Shown here: positions 18,541 through 28,031 of the stretch, in pieces
How positions within the stretch are numbered: the stretch's first letter is position 1
Layout of the letters: every line of letters begins with the position of its first letter
NCBI GenBank assembly: GCA_907163075.1
Contig: CAJQTY010000001.1
Location: 992,001-1,056,000, forward strand
Reading direction: 5' to 3'
Origin: an uncultured Rhodocyclaceae bacterium
Lineage (GTDB): Bacteria > Pseudomonadota > Gammaproteobacteria > Burkholderiales > Rhodocyclaceae
Length of the DNA stretch: 64,000 nucleotides
Program-made: the position numbers and the translations under genes
Notes under the pieces: generated by a model
What the model was told of the DNA's origin: nothing
What the model saw: only the letters and a program-made list of their open reading frames with translations
Database searches by the model: none

Positions 18541-18818
18541 GTGCTAAACCGGCGCACGGACGGTGGTGCTATGGGGATTGAATCAGAACAACAGCGTCGG
18601 ATGCAGGCAGGATAGAGGGAGGTGGCCAGTCACCAAAAGCCGCGTTCTTGATTTCCTGAGCGGAAGTCGTGTGCTGGTTGGTCGCGACGCTCGTGTTGAC
18701 GAGCCAAGTCTTGGCCGCCAGGGGGCATTGCACTGGAATAAGCTGGGCCAGACCAAAGGAACCCAGCCGTTCCGCGAGGCCACGCCGGAGCGGTTCAATA
18801 GTGCGAAGGTGTGGGCGA

Positions 18819-20111
18819 TCATGAGTGCTCGCCCGGTGGTCCCCGTGGCATGGCACCGGGCAGAAACGTTTCGATGCACAGCATGTGACCTTGACCGCAT
18901 TGCGGACAGTCGCGCAGCGATTTGCCAGTGAATAACTGGTAGCGGTCGCGGAAGTCGAGTGGCGCCACGACGAGCGGGACGACCGGATCGGGTTCGGCCA
19001 GCAACTGCCGGCAATGAGTCAGTTTCACCGCGCGGTAGCGGTTGGCGAGGAAGCCGTAATGCCGAATCCGCTGAAAGCCGCTCGGCAGCACATGGAGGAG
19101 AAAACGGCGAATGAACTCAGGGGCCGCCAGTTGCATGACCTTCTGCCGTGACTCGTGGCGATAGTCCTTCCAGCGAAAGCGGACCTGATTATCCGCAAAG
19201 TCGATCAGCCGGTTGTTGGAAATGACGATGCGATGGGTGTAGCGACCGAGATACTCGAGGACATGCCGGGGACCGCCGAACGGTGGCTTGGCGTAGACCA
19301 CCCACTCGGCTTGTCGCGTCGGCGCCAGATAACGGGCGAAGGCGGCGGGCGCCTGAAGCCCTTCAAGGGCATGATAAAAGTGCAGGCGTCCAGCGTTAAA
19401 CACACTCTGCAACTGTTCCAGAAACAGTCGCCGAAAGAGTCGCGAGAGCACGCGTACCGGTAGAAAAAAACCAGGGCGGCAGGCAATCCAGCGCTCGCCA
19501 TCGGCACTCAGCCCACCGCCCGGAACCACACAGTGCAGATGCGGATGGTGCAGCAGATTTTGCCCCCAGGTATGCAGAATCGCGATGAAGCCGATCTCGG
19601 CGCCCAAGTGCTTGGGATCGGCCGCGATCGTGCGCAAGGTGACGGCCGTAGCGTGAAACAGGAGGTCGTAGATCACGGCCTTGTTCTGGTACGCGATTGC
19701 CGCGACCGCCTCCGGCAGGGTAAAAACGACGTGGAAATAGTCCACCGGAAGGAGGTCGGCCTGGCGATCCGCTAACCATTGCGCACGCACCAGGGACTGG
19801 CACTTTGGACAATGCCGATTCCTGCAACTGTTGAAGGCGACACGCTGGTGACCGCAGGTGTTGCACTGCTCGACGTGTCCGCCGAGTGCGGCGGTACGGC
19901 AACGCTCGATTGCACTCATGACGCGGAGCTGCCCGCGGCTGAGTGCCGCCCCATGTTGCTGGCGATAAAGGGGCCCGCTGTCGCGAAAGATATCCGCCAC
20001 CTCGAGCCCGGTGGCACGCACGTCCCGTTTCAGAAATGTGCAGGGGGCGTCGGTATCGTCGGTGGCGGTTGGATTTGGGGTAACAGATCGAAGGGGCTGG
20101 TCGTGGCGCAC
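18819..20111 (-). CDS. IS91-family rolling-circle (HUH) transposase
   Basis: 430 aa. The N-terminal zinc-binding region (CNTCGHQRVAFNSCRNRHCPKCQ, near residue 84) is followed by the HUH motif HPHLHC near residue 190. The conserved block HVLEYLGRYTHRIVISNNRL near residue 282 holds the catalytic Tyr, and a C-terminal CPQCGQG cluster is present. It nicks and transfers one DNA strand in rolling-circle transposition. The frame is intact. Its start overlaps the 3' end of the accessory recombinase gene by 82 bases, which is common in this IS91 subgroup. Confidence 0.92.
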   Translation of the reverse strand: MRHDQPLRSVTPNPTATDDTDAPCTFLKRDVRATGLEVADIFRDSGPLYRQQHGAALSRGQLRVMSAIERCRTAALGGHVEQCNTCGHQRVAFNSCRNRHCPKCQSLVRAQWLADRQADLLPVDYFHVVFTLPEAVAAIAYQNKAVIYDLLFHATAVTLRTIAADPKHLGAEIGFIAILHTWGQNLLHHPHLHCVVPGGGLSADGERWIACRPGFFLPVRVLSRLFRRLFLEQLQSVFNAGRLHFYHALEGLQAPAAFARYLAPTRQAEWVVYAKPPFGGPRHVLEYLGRYTHRIVISNNRLIDFADNQVRFRWKDYRHESRQKVMQLAAPEFIRRFLLHVLPSGFQRIRHYGFLANRYRAVKLTHCRQLLAEPDPVVPLVVAPLDFRDRYQLFTGKSLRDCPQCGQGHMLCIETFLPGAMPRGPPGEHS

Positions 20112-20556
20112 ACGGTGGTGGTGGCCACTTTCAGGTAACGCGAGGTAGTGGCCAGACTGCGATGACCGAGCAGCAATTGAATGGTGCGCACATCGGTGCC
20201 GGATTCAAGCAGGTGAGTGGCAAAGGCGTGGCGCAGCGAGTGCGGCGTAATCGGTTTGGAGATACCTGAGGCGCCGTGCGCTTTCTGGCAGGCCAGTTCG
20301 ACAGCGCCGCGGGTGATCGGCTGGTCGGGCAGATCGCCTGGAAACAGCCACTGGTTCGGGTGGGCGGATCGCCAGTAGGTACGCAATGCCTCAAGAAGTC
20401 GCGGCGAGAGCATCACAAATCGATCCTTGCCGCCTTTGCCTTGATCGACACGAAGCATCATGCGCTGGCTGTCGATGTCGGTCACCTTGAGATGGGTGGC
20501 TTCGGAGACACGTAGGCCGGCCGCGTAGGCAGTCATCAGAATCGCTCGGTGCTTAA
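20030..20556 (-). pseudogene. IS91-associated tyrosine recombinase, 3' half (interrupted)
   Basis: This half carries the catalytic C-terminal domain: Arg in AYAAGLRVSEATHL, HSLRHAFATHLL and LLGHRSLATTSRYLK with the Tyr nucleophile. Removing the IS at 20,557-22,614 and one TTAA joins this frame to the half at 22,615-22,970 with no change of frame (..DSIDSV-KHRAILMTAYAAG..). The gene was therefore a normal XerC/D-like recombinase of about 290 residues before insertion. Confidence 0.9.
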
Positions 20557-22614
20557 CCCGAGTTTAACGACTTTCCCCCGGTTTTCGCTGATTTTGGTGT
20601 GGAGCCACCCCGCAAGACCGCATGGTTGCTAGGGGTGGTCGGCGAAATCGTTGTGTAGTGCCATAATATTTTTAATTAAGTGGTCCAAACGTTTTGACTT
20701 CGGCTATCCTTGCCGAATGTATATCCGCCGTGTGATCACCCGCCGAACGGGCGGCGAAGCCTACTACAGCGTTCGCCTGGTCGAATCCCGGCGCGAGGGC
20801 GGTCGCATCCGGCAGGTGACCCTGCTCAATCTTGGCAGTCATTTTGAATTGCCGGAGAACCAGTGGACCGCGCTCTGCCTTCGCCTGAATCAACTGCTCG
20901 GCCAGCAGGGCGTGCTGATTCCTTCCGAACTGCCCGAGGCCGTCGAAACGACCGCCCAGGCGCTGGCGGCGCGGCTGGTGGCCCGTACGCCGACTGAGGT
21001 GACGCAAGCGGAATTCGTCGAAGTCGATGTGGCGTCGCTCGAACTGCTTCAACCACGCTCGGTCGGGGTTGAACATGTCGGGTTGTACGCCCTGGCACAA
21101 CTGGAGTTCGAGCCCCTGCTTCAGACGCTGGGGATCAACGCGACCACGCGCGCGATGATCATGGCCCAGGTGATCGGCCGCATGGCGGCACCGGGCTCGG
21201 AACGGGCCACATGGGGATGGTTCAACGAGCGTAGCGCCCTGGACGAATTGCTCGATCTGTCGCGGCCCGACGGGTCGATCATGCGCCTGTATCGAGCGGC
21301 GGACGTGCTGGTCAAGCACCAGGCGGCGATAGAATCTCATCTCTTCGCTCGGGTGCAGGATCTCTTCGACCTGCCGGCCACCGTCTCCCTCTACGACCTG
21401 ACCAACACCTATTTCGAGGGCGCGGCGGAGGCGAACCCAAAGGCTCGACGGGGTCACTCGAAGGAGAAACGGACGGACTGCCCGTTGCTGACCTTGGGAC
21501 TGGTTCTCGACAGCAGCGGCTTTGTCAGGCGTTCGCGCGTCCTGGCCGGCAACGCTGTGGAATCTCGTACGCTCGCCGGGATGCTTGAGGACCTTGACGC
21601 GCCAGTGGGTGCCCTGGTCGTTATGGATGGCGGCATTGCGACCGAAGCCAATCTGGTCTGGTTGCGTGAGCAGGGCTACCGCTATCTGGTCGTCAGTCGC
21701 GAGCGGACGCGCGTGGCGCCGCAGGGCGATGCGACGGTAACGACGGCGGGCGGCGAAGCGATCCGGGTCGAGAAGGTGGTCGACGCCGCCGCGGGCGAAG
21801 TCAGGCTCTATTGCCATTCGCCGGGGCGAGAACTGAAGGAAGTCGGCATCAGCGGGCGTTTCTCAGCACGCTTCGAATCGGGTTTGCAGAAACTGGCCGA
21901 CGGCTTGGCTAGCCCTCGCGGCGCCAAGCGTCCCGAGGTCATCCATGAGCGGATCGGCAAGCTCAAGCAGCGCAGTTTCGGCGCGGCCCAGCATTATGCG
22001 GTCACCGTCCAGACCGATCCCGGACAGACCAAAGTCACCCGGATTTCTTGGGAGAAGAAGCCGGTGGCCGGAACGATGCTGACCGACCCCGGCGTCTATT
22101 GCCTGCGCAGCAACGAGACGGACTGGGACGAGGAGCGCCTGTGGCGGACCTACATGATGCTGACCGACCTGGAGTCCGTCTTCCGGAGCCTGAAGTCGGA
22201 ACTCGGGCTGCGCCCGGTCTATCACTTCAAGGAAGGGCGCGGCGACAGTCACCTGTTCATCAGTGTGCTGGCCTACCAGTGCGTGCAACTCCTCCGCCGG
22301 CAACTCAAGGGCAAAGGCATCGACTTGGGTTGGCGGAACCTGCGCGACATCCTGTCCGTGCAGCAACGCGTTACCGCCCGTTTTACGCAAAAGGATGGCC
22401 GCACGCTGCTTGTCCGCAAAGCGACTCAGCCCGAACCGAAGCTCAAGGCAATCTACGACGCGCTCGGACTTGGATACCTGCCCGGGGGAACGAAAAAACG
22501 CGTCAACTGAGAACTCTCTCGTTCCTGAACAGCACGTGTAGTGCCACTTGGGAATTTCTTAAACCGCAACCTTCTGGTTTATAAGGTATCTTTGAACCGC
22601 GCGTTAAACTCGGG
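20557..22614 (+). mobile_element. IS1634-family insertion sequence, copy 1
   Basis: 2058 bp, bounded by the 13-bp perfect inverted repeats CCCGAGTTTAACG and CGTTAAACTCGGG. It is flanked by direct TTAA (20,553-20,556 and 22,615-22,618), the target duplication. It interrupts the IS91-associated recombinase. Two further copies lie at 34,435-36,492 and 40,827-42,885. Confidence 0.93.
20717..22510 (+). CDS. IS1634-family transposase (copy 1)
   Basis: 597 aa from ATG 20,717 (YIRRVITRRTGGEAYYSV...). An IS4-superfamily DDE enzyme: a YDLTNTYFEG block, GALVVMDGGIATEANL with the second acidic position, and LESVFRSLKSELGLRPVYH with the terminal Glu of the Y-(2)-R-(3)-E-(6)-K type region. It carries out cut-and-paste transposition. 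The frame is intact and ends in KKRVN within an A6 tract context, unlike copy 3. Confidence 0.93.
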   Translation: MYIRRVITRRTGGEAYYSVRLVESRREGGRIRQVTLLNLGSHFELPENQWTALCLRLNQLLGQQGVLIPSELPEAVETTAQALAARLVARTPTEVTQAEFVEVDVASLELLQPRSVGVEHVGLYALAQLEFEPLLQTLGINATTRAMIMAQVIGRMAAPGSERATWGWFNERSALDELLDLSRPDGSIMRLYRAADVLVKHQAAIESHLFARVQDLFDLPATVSLYDLTNTYFEGAAEANPKARRGHSKEKRTDCPLLTLGLVLDSSGFVRRSRVLAGNAVESRTLAGMLEDLDAPVGALVVMDGGIATEANLVWLREQGYRYLVVSRERTRVAPQGDATVTTAGGEAIRVEKVVDAAAGEVRLYCHSPGRELKEVGISGRFSARFESGLQKLADGLASPRGAKRPEVIHERIGKLKQRSFGAAQHYAVTVQTDPGQTKVTRISWEKKPVAGTMLTDPGVYCLRSNETDWDEERLWRTYMMLTDLESVFRSLKSELGLRPVYHFKEGRGDSHLFISVLAYQCVQLLRRQLKGKGIDLGWRNLRDILSVQQRVTARFTQKDGRTLLVRKATQPEPKLKAIYDALGLGYLPGGTKKRVN

Positions 22615-22970
22615 TTAACGCTGTCGATCGAATCCAGAAAGCGCATCACCTCCTCGCGACTGAGAATCACGGGCAGCTTGAAAGGCCGCTTGGGCATCGG
22701 AATCTCGTCAATGGCCCACGGGCGCTTGAGCGTTACTTTGTACAGGAAGCGCAACGCGCCGGTGGCCACGCTGATACTGCTGGCCGAGAGCTTTCGGGTT
22801 TGCGTCAGATGCAACTGATAGGCCCGAATGTCTTCCGGACCAAGGTCTTCCGGCGCCCGATGAAAGTGCTTGGTGTAGGCAATGATTTGCTGGAGGTAGG
22901 ACGATTGGGTGTTCTCGGCGAGATTGCGGATTGCCATGTCTTCGAGCATCCGCTGGCGTAGTGGGGTCAT
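22615..22970 (-). pseudogene. IS91-associated tyrosine recombinase, 5' half (interrupted)
   Basis: Begins with ATG at 22,970 (TPLRQRMLEDMAIRNLAENTQ...), the usual SAM-like core-binding domain of XerC/D-type recombinases (YLQQIIAYTKHFHRAPEDLG). It runs to the TTAA duplication at 22,615-22,618, where copy 1 of the IS1634-family element breaks it. It continues at 20,556 downwards. On its own it lacks all catalytic residues. Confidence 0.88.
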
Positions 22971-23105
22971 GATCAAGCTCCTTATCAGGATTGAGAGAAG
23001 TGCTGCACGCAGCCACTTCATCTTTCTCCCATCGGAGCTTCCTGTGAATCTGAACAACCACCTACGGCCGCACACCACCCGCTACCGCGTCAGCGGTTTA
23101 GTACA

Positions 23106-23142
23106 AGGCCGATTATGCATAGTCGATGATTATGGAAAGTAG
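23106..23142 (+). repeat. RIT left terminal inverted repeat
   Basis: 37 bp beginning AGGCCGATTATGCATAGTCG. Pairs with 26,263-26,299 in inverse orientation with a single mismatch (GATG here, GTTG there). It contains the internal palindrome TTATGCATAG-like core. Confidence 0.92.
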
Positions 23143-23261
23143 CTCAGGTATTCGGTAGCGCAAGGCAGGTGAGGCAAGGGTTTCCCGCTGCCGGGTTGAG
23201 GGCAGGCTCGACATAATCGCGACAGTGATCTGAAGTAACGGCTCCATTCCAGGAGACCGTT

Positions 23262-24221
23262 ATGACCATTTCAACGACGAGCGGGGATAAGCCGAATTCC
23301 CCGGAAACCCCGATATATTCGGCACACATCACAGAAGAATTGCGACGCTACGATGAACATCTCCGCGATGTTCGCGGGCTGGCAGCCGGTACGCGCAAAG
23401 GGCGACTGCGCATCATTGGCTGGCTGCTGGAAGGCAAGTTCAAGCATCGTGAGTTCGTATTTGCCCGGTTGCGGCCTGACGATGTTCGGCAATTCCTTGC
23501 CCGGCGACTGGCAAAGCATCAGTCGGCCTCCAATGCATCTCAACATGCAACGGCCCTACGGAGTTACCTGCGTTACCGAGCCACTTGTGGCGATCAGGTT
23601 GGTAAGCTCGCAGCAGTTATTTTAACCCCGGTGCATTGGCGACTCTCAACACTGCCAAAGGCATTGAACGTCGAGGACGCTGATCGATTGCTGGTTGCCG
23701 CTGCCGCGGCACGCAAGATGCCCAAGCGCGCTTATGCGATTGTGCGCTTGGCACTGGATTTGGGGCTGCGCTCTGGTGAAATCGCCCACCTCAACCTCAC
23801 GGATATTGACTGGCAGGCCGGCACGCTCATGCTGAGGGGTACCAAGTCACTGCGACAGGATGTGGTTCTTCTTCCAGAAGAAACCGGCAAGGCCCTTGCT
23901 GACTATCTCCAGCACGAACGACCCGCAATCCGTCATCCGGCCGTCTTCGTTCGGCAGGTTGCCGGCCGGAGTCTGCCCATCACATCTTGGGCCATACAGA
24001 AAGTCATCAAGCGCACGTGCCATCGTATTGGCCTGCCAGATGTCAGTGCCCATGCCTTGCGCCATACCGTGGCTTGCCGTCTCCTTGAGCGAGGCAGTTC
24101 GCTCAAGGAAGTCGCCGACCTGCTGCGCCACCGCTCGCTGAACAGCACCCTGATCTACGCCAAGCTCGACACGCCGAAGTTGGCGACGGTCGCCTTGCCA
24201 TGGCCGGGGAGTGCAGTATGA
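23262..24221 (+). CDS. RIT tyrosine recombinase A
   Basis: 319 aa, ATG with a good AGGAGA site. N-terminal SAM-like domain, then the catalytic set: Arg in LDLGLRSGEIAHLNL, HALRHTVACRLLERG, LLRHRSLNSTLIYAKLD with Tyr. His replaces Gly in the usual LGH box (LRHRS), which is frequent in this group. It is the first of three coupled recombinases, and its stop overlaps the next start (ATGA). Confidence 0.9.
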   Translation: MTISTTSGDKPNSPETPIYSAHITEELRRYDEHLRDVRGLAAGTRKGRLRIIGWLLEGKFKHREFVFARLRPDDVRQFLARRLAKHQSASNASQHATALRSYLRYRATCGDQVGKLAAVILTPVHWRLSTLPKALNVEDADRLLVAAAAARKMPKRAYAIVRLALDLGLRSGEIAHLNLTDIDWQAGTLMLRGTKSLRQDVVLLPEETGKALADYLQHERPAIRHPAVFVRQVAGRSLPITSWAIQKVIKRTCHRIGLPDVSAHALRHTVACRLLERGSSLKEVADLLRHRSLNSTLIYAKLDTPKLATVALPWPGSAV

Positions 24222-25192
24222 GCGCGCGCGTCAGATTGCCGCAACGGGTTGCAGACTACTTGGCGGAACGGCACCGCCTTGGCTTCGTATTGCGATCACG
24301 CGGTACATTGTTGGCCGGGTTTGCCCGCTATGTCGCTGATCGTAAGCACCGTGGGCCACTAACCGCCGACCTCATGATTGAGTGGGCCCGGCAGGACAAA
24401 TGGCAACGCGGCACACCATCGACCTGGGCAGCCCGGCTTGCCCGCGTCCGCCACTTCGCCCGGTATCTGAAACAGTTCGAGCCTGACACCGAAGTGCCGG
24501 AGGAGCAGACCTTTGGCCCAGAGGCGGGACGTGTCGCTCCGCACATCTTTCATGAACAGGAAGTCATCGACTTGCTGGCAGCGGCCCGGCAGCTTGGGCC
24601 ACCAGACAGCATTCGGTCCGCAACCTATGAAACGCTGTTCGGCCTGATGGCCTCGACCGGCCTGCGGGTATCCGAAGCGCTGCATCTACGTGATGCTGAC
24701 GTCGATCTGAAACGTGGGATGCTGACGATTCGGCAGACCAAGTTCGCCAAATCGCGATTGCTCCCCGTCCACCCGACAACGGTCACCGCATTGGCGAATT
24801 ACCGCAAGATACGCACACGGCACATCGCCGCGGCTGCAGACATGCCATTTCTGATCAGTAGTCGTGGCCGGCGATTGGGGCAGCCTCTCAGCGACAGACA
24901 AGCACATCGCGTCTTCAACATGTTGCGCGACCGTCTCGGCTGGATAAATCGTGGTGGCCATGCGGCCCCACGCCTTCACGACCTGCGCCACACCTTCGCG
25001 GTTCGTCGCCTGATGCGCTGGCATACCGATGGCACCGACATCGATCAGATGATGCTTGCCCTGTCCACCTACATGGGCCATGCCGAGATCTTCTACACCT
25101 ATTGGTATCTCACGGCGGTTCCAGAGTTGATGGCACTGGCCGGCAGCAAATTCGAGCACTTCGCTGACTTGGCAGGAGACTGTGATGAGTAA
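24218..25192 (+). CDS. RIT tyrosine recombinase B
   Basis: 324 aa from the ATG that overlaps the preceding stop. The catalytic region is intact: MASTGLRVSEALHLRDADV (Arg), HDLRHTFAVRRLMRW, TYMGHAEIFYTYWYL (His, Tyr). The N-terminal part (RVADYLAERHRLGF) is typical of the middle RIT recombinase. The 3' end overlaps the third gene by eight bases. Confidence 0.9.
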   Translation: MSARVRLPQRVADYLAERHRLGFVLRSRGTLLAGFARYVADRKHRGPLTADLMIEWARQDKWQRGTPSTWAARLARVRHFARYLKQFEPDTEVPEEQTFGPEAGRVAPHIFHEQEVIDLLAAARQLGPPDSIRSATYETLFGLMASTGLRVSEALHLRDADVDLKRGMLTIRQTKFAKSRLLPVHPTTVTALANYRKIRTRHIAAAADMPFLISSRGRRLGQPLSDRQAHRVFNMLRDRLGWINRGGHAAPRLHDLRHTFAVRRLMRWHTDGTDIDQMMLALSTYMGHAEIFYTYWYLTAVPELMALAGSKFEHFADLAGDCDE

Positions 25193-26198
25193 GCGCGCGA
25201 AATTGCCACCGTCGTTTCCTGCCTTGGTGCAAGCCTACTTCAGCGAGTATCTGACCCAGCAACGTGCACTCAGTCCGCAGACCATTGCAGCTTATCGTGA
25301 CGGATTCGTCCTCTTCCTGGAGTTTGCCGAGGAACGATTGGGCAAGGCACCGGCCGCGATGGCGCTGGCCAACGTGACGCCGGAATTGATCATGGCCTTT
25401 CTCGATCATCTCGAACGGCAACGACACAATTCCGTGCGCAGTCGTAACGCCCGCCTGGCCGCACTACGGTCGTTTCTCAAGTTCGCCGGCCACCGGGATG
25501 TGGCATCGCTTTAGGTGATCGAGCGTGCCTTGGGGGTTCCGGTAAAGCGTTTCGAGCGTCCGATGTTCGGCTACCTGACCCGTGAGGAGATGCTGGCGGT
25601 GATCGGAGAACCGGGTGACTCATGGCTGAGCCAGCGTGATCATGCTTTGTTCCTGCTGATGTACAACACCGGAGCCCGCGTATCGGAGATCATCGGGGTC
25701 AAGGTCGGCGATGTGATACTCGATGCCAGCGCCGCCTGCGTCCATCTGCACGGCAAGGGCCGTAAGCAGCGTAGCGTGCCGTTGTGGCATGCAACAGTCA
25801 AATCACTACGTGCATGGCTGCGAGCAAATCCAGAGCTTACGGCAGAGACCCCATTGTTGCCCAATCGTAATGGGCGTGTAATGACTCGGGCCAATGTCAC
25901 GCTCAGATTGGCATTGGCCGTTCATCACGCGACGGAATCTCAGCCTGTATTGGCAAAGCGGAAGGTCTCGCCACATATCATCCGCCATACGACTGCAATG
26001 CACCTGTTGCAGGCGGGTGTCGACATCAGCGTTATCGCGCTCTGGCTCGGGCATGAGAGCCCGGTAACCACACATCACTACGTTGAAGCCGACCTGGCAA
26101 TGAAGGAACGGGCCCTGGCCAGACTTCATGAGCCCAGCTCAAAGATCCTGCGCTATCGGGCACCTGACTCGCTGCTCAACTTCCTGAAAACCCTGTGA
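25185..26198 (+). pseudogene. RIT tyrosine recombinase C, interrupted by an amber codon
   Basis: 338 codons in one frame, with TAG at 25,512-25,514 between ..GHRDVASL and VIERALGVPVKRFERP... The catalytic domain lies wholly downstream (NTGARVSEIIGV, HIIRHTTAMHLLQAG, LGHESPVTTHHYVEAD), so the first product of 109 aa is inactive. A single C-to-T change of CAG (Gln) would explain the stop; relatives usually read LQVIER here. A GTG right after the stop could allow a 227-aa C-terminal product, but without the N-terminal domain. Confidence 0.85.
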
Positions 26199-26262
26199 TT
26201 ATGCGAAGAACGAGATGCGCGCCTTCGCCTACCAGTAAGTCCTCGGCGCGCGTCCCTGCCCA

Positions 26263-26299
26263 CTACTTTCCATAATCAACGACTATGCATAATCGGCCT
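26263..26299 (-). repeat. RIT right terminal inverted repeat
   Basis: Inverse of the left terminal repeat at 23,106-23,142 over 37 bp with one mismatch. It lies 64 bp beyond the third recombinase. Confidence 0.92.
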
Positions 26300-26834
26300 G
26301 AACGGTCATCCAGGCCCTGCTACGTAGGCGACCGCATCTCGTCGCATTGCTGCCATTCGAACGTGTTCAACGAATACTTTGTGGCGCGATGACCGAGCGG
26401 TCGCTTACCAGAAATCGCTACTCACCCGATCCGGCCGATCGTTTCTCTGTGCGCGCTACGTTAGGCAACTGAAGTCCTGTCGTCGCCCGAAGTGGCGGGC
26501 ACGCGAAGGCCTGCGCGTGGGCAGTGTGAACCTTGACGGTATCGAGGAGTCGAAATCAAGTTGCCAGTTGCCCGAAGGCCAGCACCGAACCCAAACCGGC
26601 CATACGTTATTGCTCCGCGCCGATGAAATATGAAACTCATTCGGGCTTCCAAGCTTGCTGCACGTGGAAGAGCACTTCAGACTTCGTTGGAACGGAGCAA
26701 TAGTGGAACAATCTGGATTTCAGGCGATTTCTTTGTTCGAGCGGTCGCTGGGCGCCGCAAGGGAGAACGTGCGGGCAATCTGAATTCGACGCGAACCGTT
26801 AACCCAGCCATTTCATCGAAGCTCGCTTAAGAAT
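26300..26834. other. Intergenic, no gene seen
   Basis: Frames here are short, on both strands, and show no protein-like pattern. I see no terminator or repeat. Confidence 0.5.
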
Positions 26835-28031
26835 CTACGTCAGTCTGATGCGATCGGGTGCCAATGGCTCGGTCCAGATCGTCACTCTATTTCGCCCACC
26901 TTGTTTGGAACTATACAAAGCCTGATCGGCACGCTTGATCAGCGATTCAAGTGTATCGTCATTGCCTGTGGAGGTGGCTATGCCAACACTGAGAGAGACT
27001 GAGACTGTACCCGAGTCTGTCGGAAAACTAAGGTGCGGAATGGTCTCGCATAGGCGTTCGGCAATTTGCCGGGCCACGGGGGTGGCGGCTTCGGGGAAAA
27101 ACCCCAAAAACTCATCTCCACCATGGCGTCCAAGGATGTCGTAAGGTCGTTGCAACGCCAGACATTGTTCGCTGATGCCCTTCAGTACGGCGTCACCGAC
27201 AGGATGCCCGTACGTGTCATTGATCTGCTCGAAGTGATCGATATCAAACATGAGAGTCGAAGCGACTCGGCCGAGTCGCTGACAACGACTTAGCTCGCGC
27301 TGAGCCAGTTGCAGGCACTCGCGGCGCGATAATAGGCCGGTCAAGCTGTCGGTTGTCGCAAGTTGCTTGATTTCCTCGGTCAGTTGCGCCCGCTGGATAG
27401 CCGCTGCGGCCTGATGCGCGAGAGTCATTAACAAGGTCACATCTTTAGGCGTGAAGACACGCTCTGTCCGTCGGTTGTGTGTCGTCACCGTGCCGATGAC
27501 ACCGGCTTTTGTAACCAACGGGATGATGATGAGCGAACCGCTGCCCAACTGTCTTCGTTTCTCCAGCGTTTCTAGAGGCTCCAGTCCGTCGTCCGGGTTG
27601 AGTGAAAGCAAGGGTTGCCCGGTGTTGATAACTCGTCCGCTCAATCCGGCCATCAGTTCGGCGTAGGTCATTTTTGTTTCGTTGAGCTGCCAACTGGAGG
27701 CTTCAGGACGACGATGAAATTTTGATCGAATGATGATTTGTTTGTCACTGTCAATCAGGTACAACGTGGTGCTGTCCGCCTTAACGATGGAATTCATGTG
27801 GGAGATGAAGTTCAGGCATATCTCATCAACCGTGTTAGCCCCCAGAATGGCTTGCGCGGCCTGCAACAAACTCGTGTGTTCGTTCAATGCGCTTTCAAGC
27901 TGGTCATGGGTTTGTGCGGATGTTGCTTGCAAAGCCAGCAATTGCGCTTCAATAGCCTGAAGGCGCTGCCGCTGATCGCTGATCAAAGGCGATGACTTCA
28001 AGGTTTTTGGCGTGAGTTCGCCATTGCGCAA
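26835..28031 (-). CDS. GAF-GGDEF diguanylate cyclase
   Basis: 398 aa. A short N-terminal coiled coil (residues 15-55) leads into a GAF domain (about 55-215: ILGANTVDEICLNFISHMN..., SGRVINTGQPLLSL). The C-terminal GGDEF domain has LTGLLSRRECLQLAQREL and the active-site GGDEF near residue 302. The RxxD inhibitory site is not evident. It should make c-di-GMP in response to a GAF-sensed ligand. The only in-frame start near the frame's opening is TTG with no clear ribosome-binding site, so expression may be weak or the true 5' end changed. Confidence 0.88.
   Translation of the reverse strand: MRNGELTPKTLKSSPLISDQRQRLQAIEAQLLALQATSAQTHDQLESALNEHTSLLQAAQAILGANTVDEICLNFISHMNSIVKADSTTLYLIDSDKQIIIRSKFHRRPEASSWQLNETKMTYAELMAGLSGRVINTGQPLLSLNPDDGLEPLETLEKRRQLGSGSLIIIPLVTKAGVIGTVTTHNRRTERVFTPKDVTLLMTLAHQAAAAIQRAQLTEEIKQLATTDSLTGLLSRRECLQLAQRELSRCQRLGRVASTLMFDIDHFEQINDTYGHPVGDAVLKGISEQCLALQRPYDILGRHGGDEFLGFFPEAATPVARQIAERLCETIPHLSFPTDSGTVSVSLSVGIATSTGNDDTLESLIKRADQALYSSKQGGRNRVTIWTEPLAPDRIRLT

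Larger units (their letters stand above)
18541..23104 (-). mobile_element. IS91-family element with accessory recombinase, split by an IS1634-family copy
   Basis: The element carries an HUH transposase gene (18,819-20,111) and, upstream on the same strand, a tyrosine recombinase gene, now split by the IS at 20,557-22,614. Candidate ends are the 11-bp near-inverted repeats GTGCTAAACCG at 18,541 and GTACTAAACCG (minus strand) at 23,104. IS91 elements move by rolling-circle and give no target duplication, so the boundaries are tentative. The 18,552-18,818 stretch is non-coding and probably carries the transposition origin. Confidence 0.55.
23106..26299 (+). mobile_element. RIT element (recombinase in trio)
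   Basis: Three tyrosine recombinase genes in a row, overlapping by a few bases, are bounded by 37-bp inverted repeats (23,106-23,142 and 26,263-26,299) that differ at one position. This is the definition of RIT elements. The left repeat starts one base after the presumed IS91-family end. No direct duplication of flanking bases is obvious. Confidence 0.88.

Noticed and set aside
20672-21817. 381-codon antisense frame found in all three IS1634-family copies
   Set aside because: It repeats only because the transposase gene repeats; the product has no protein-like features.
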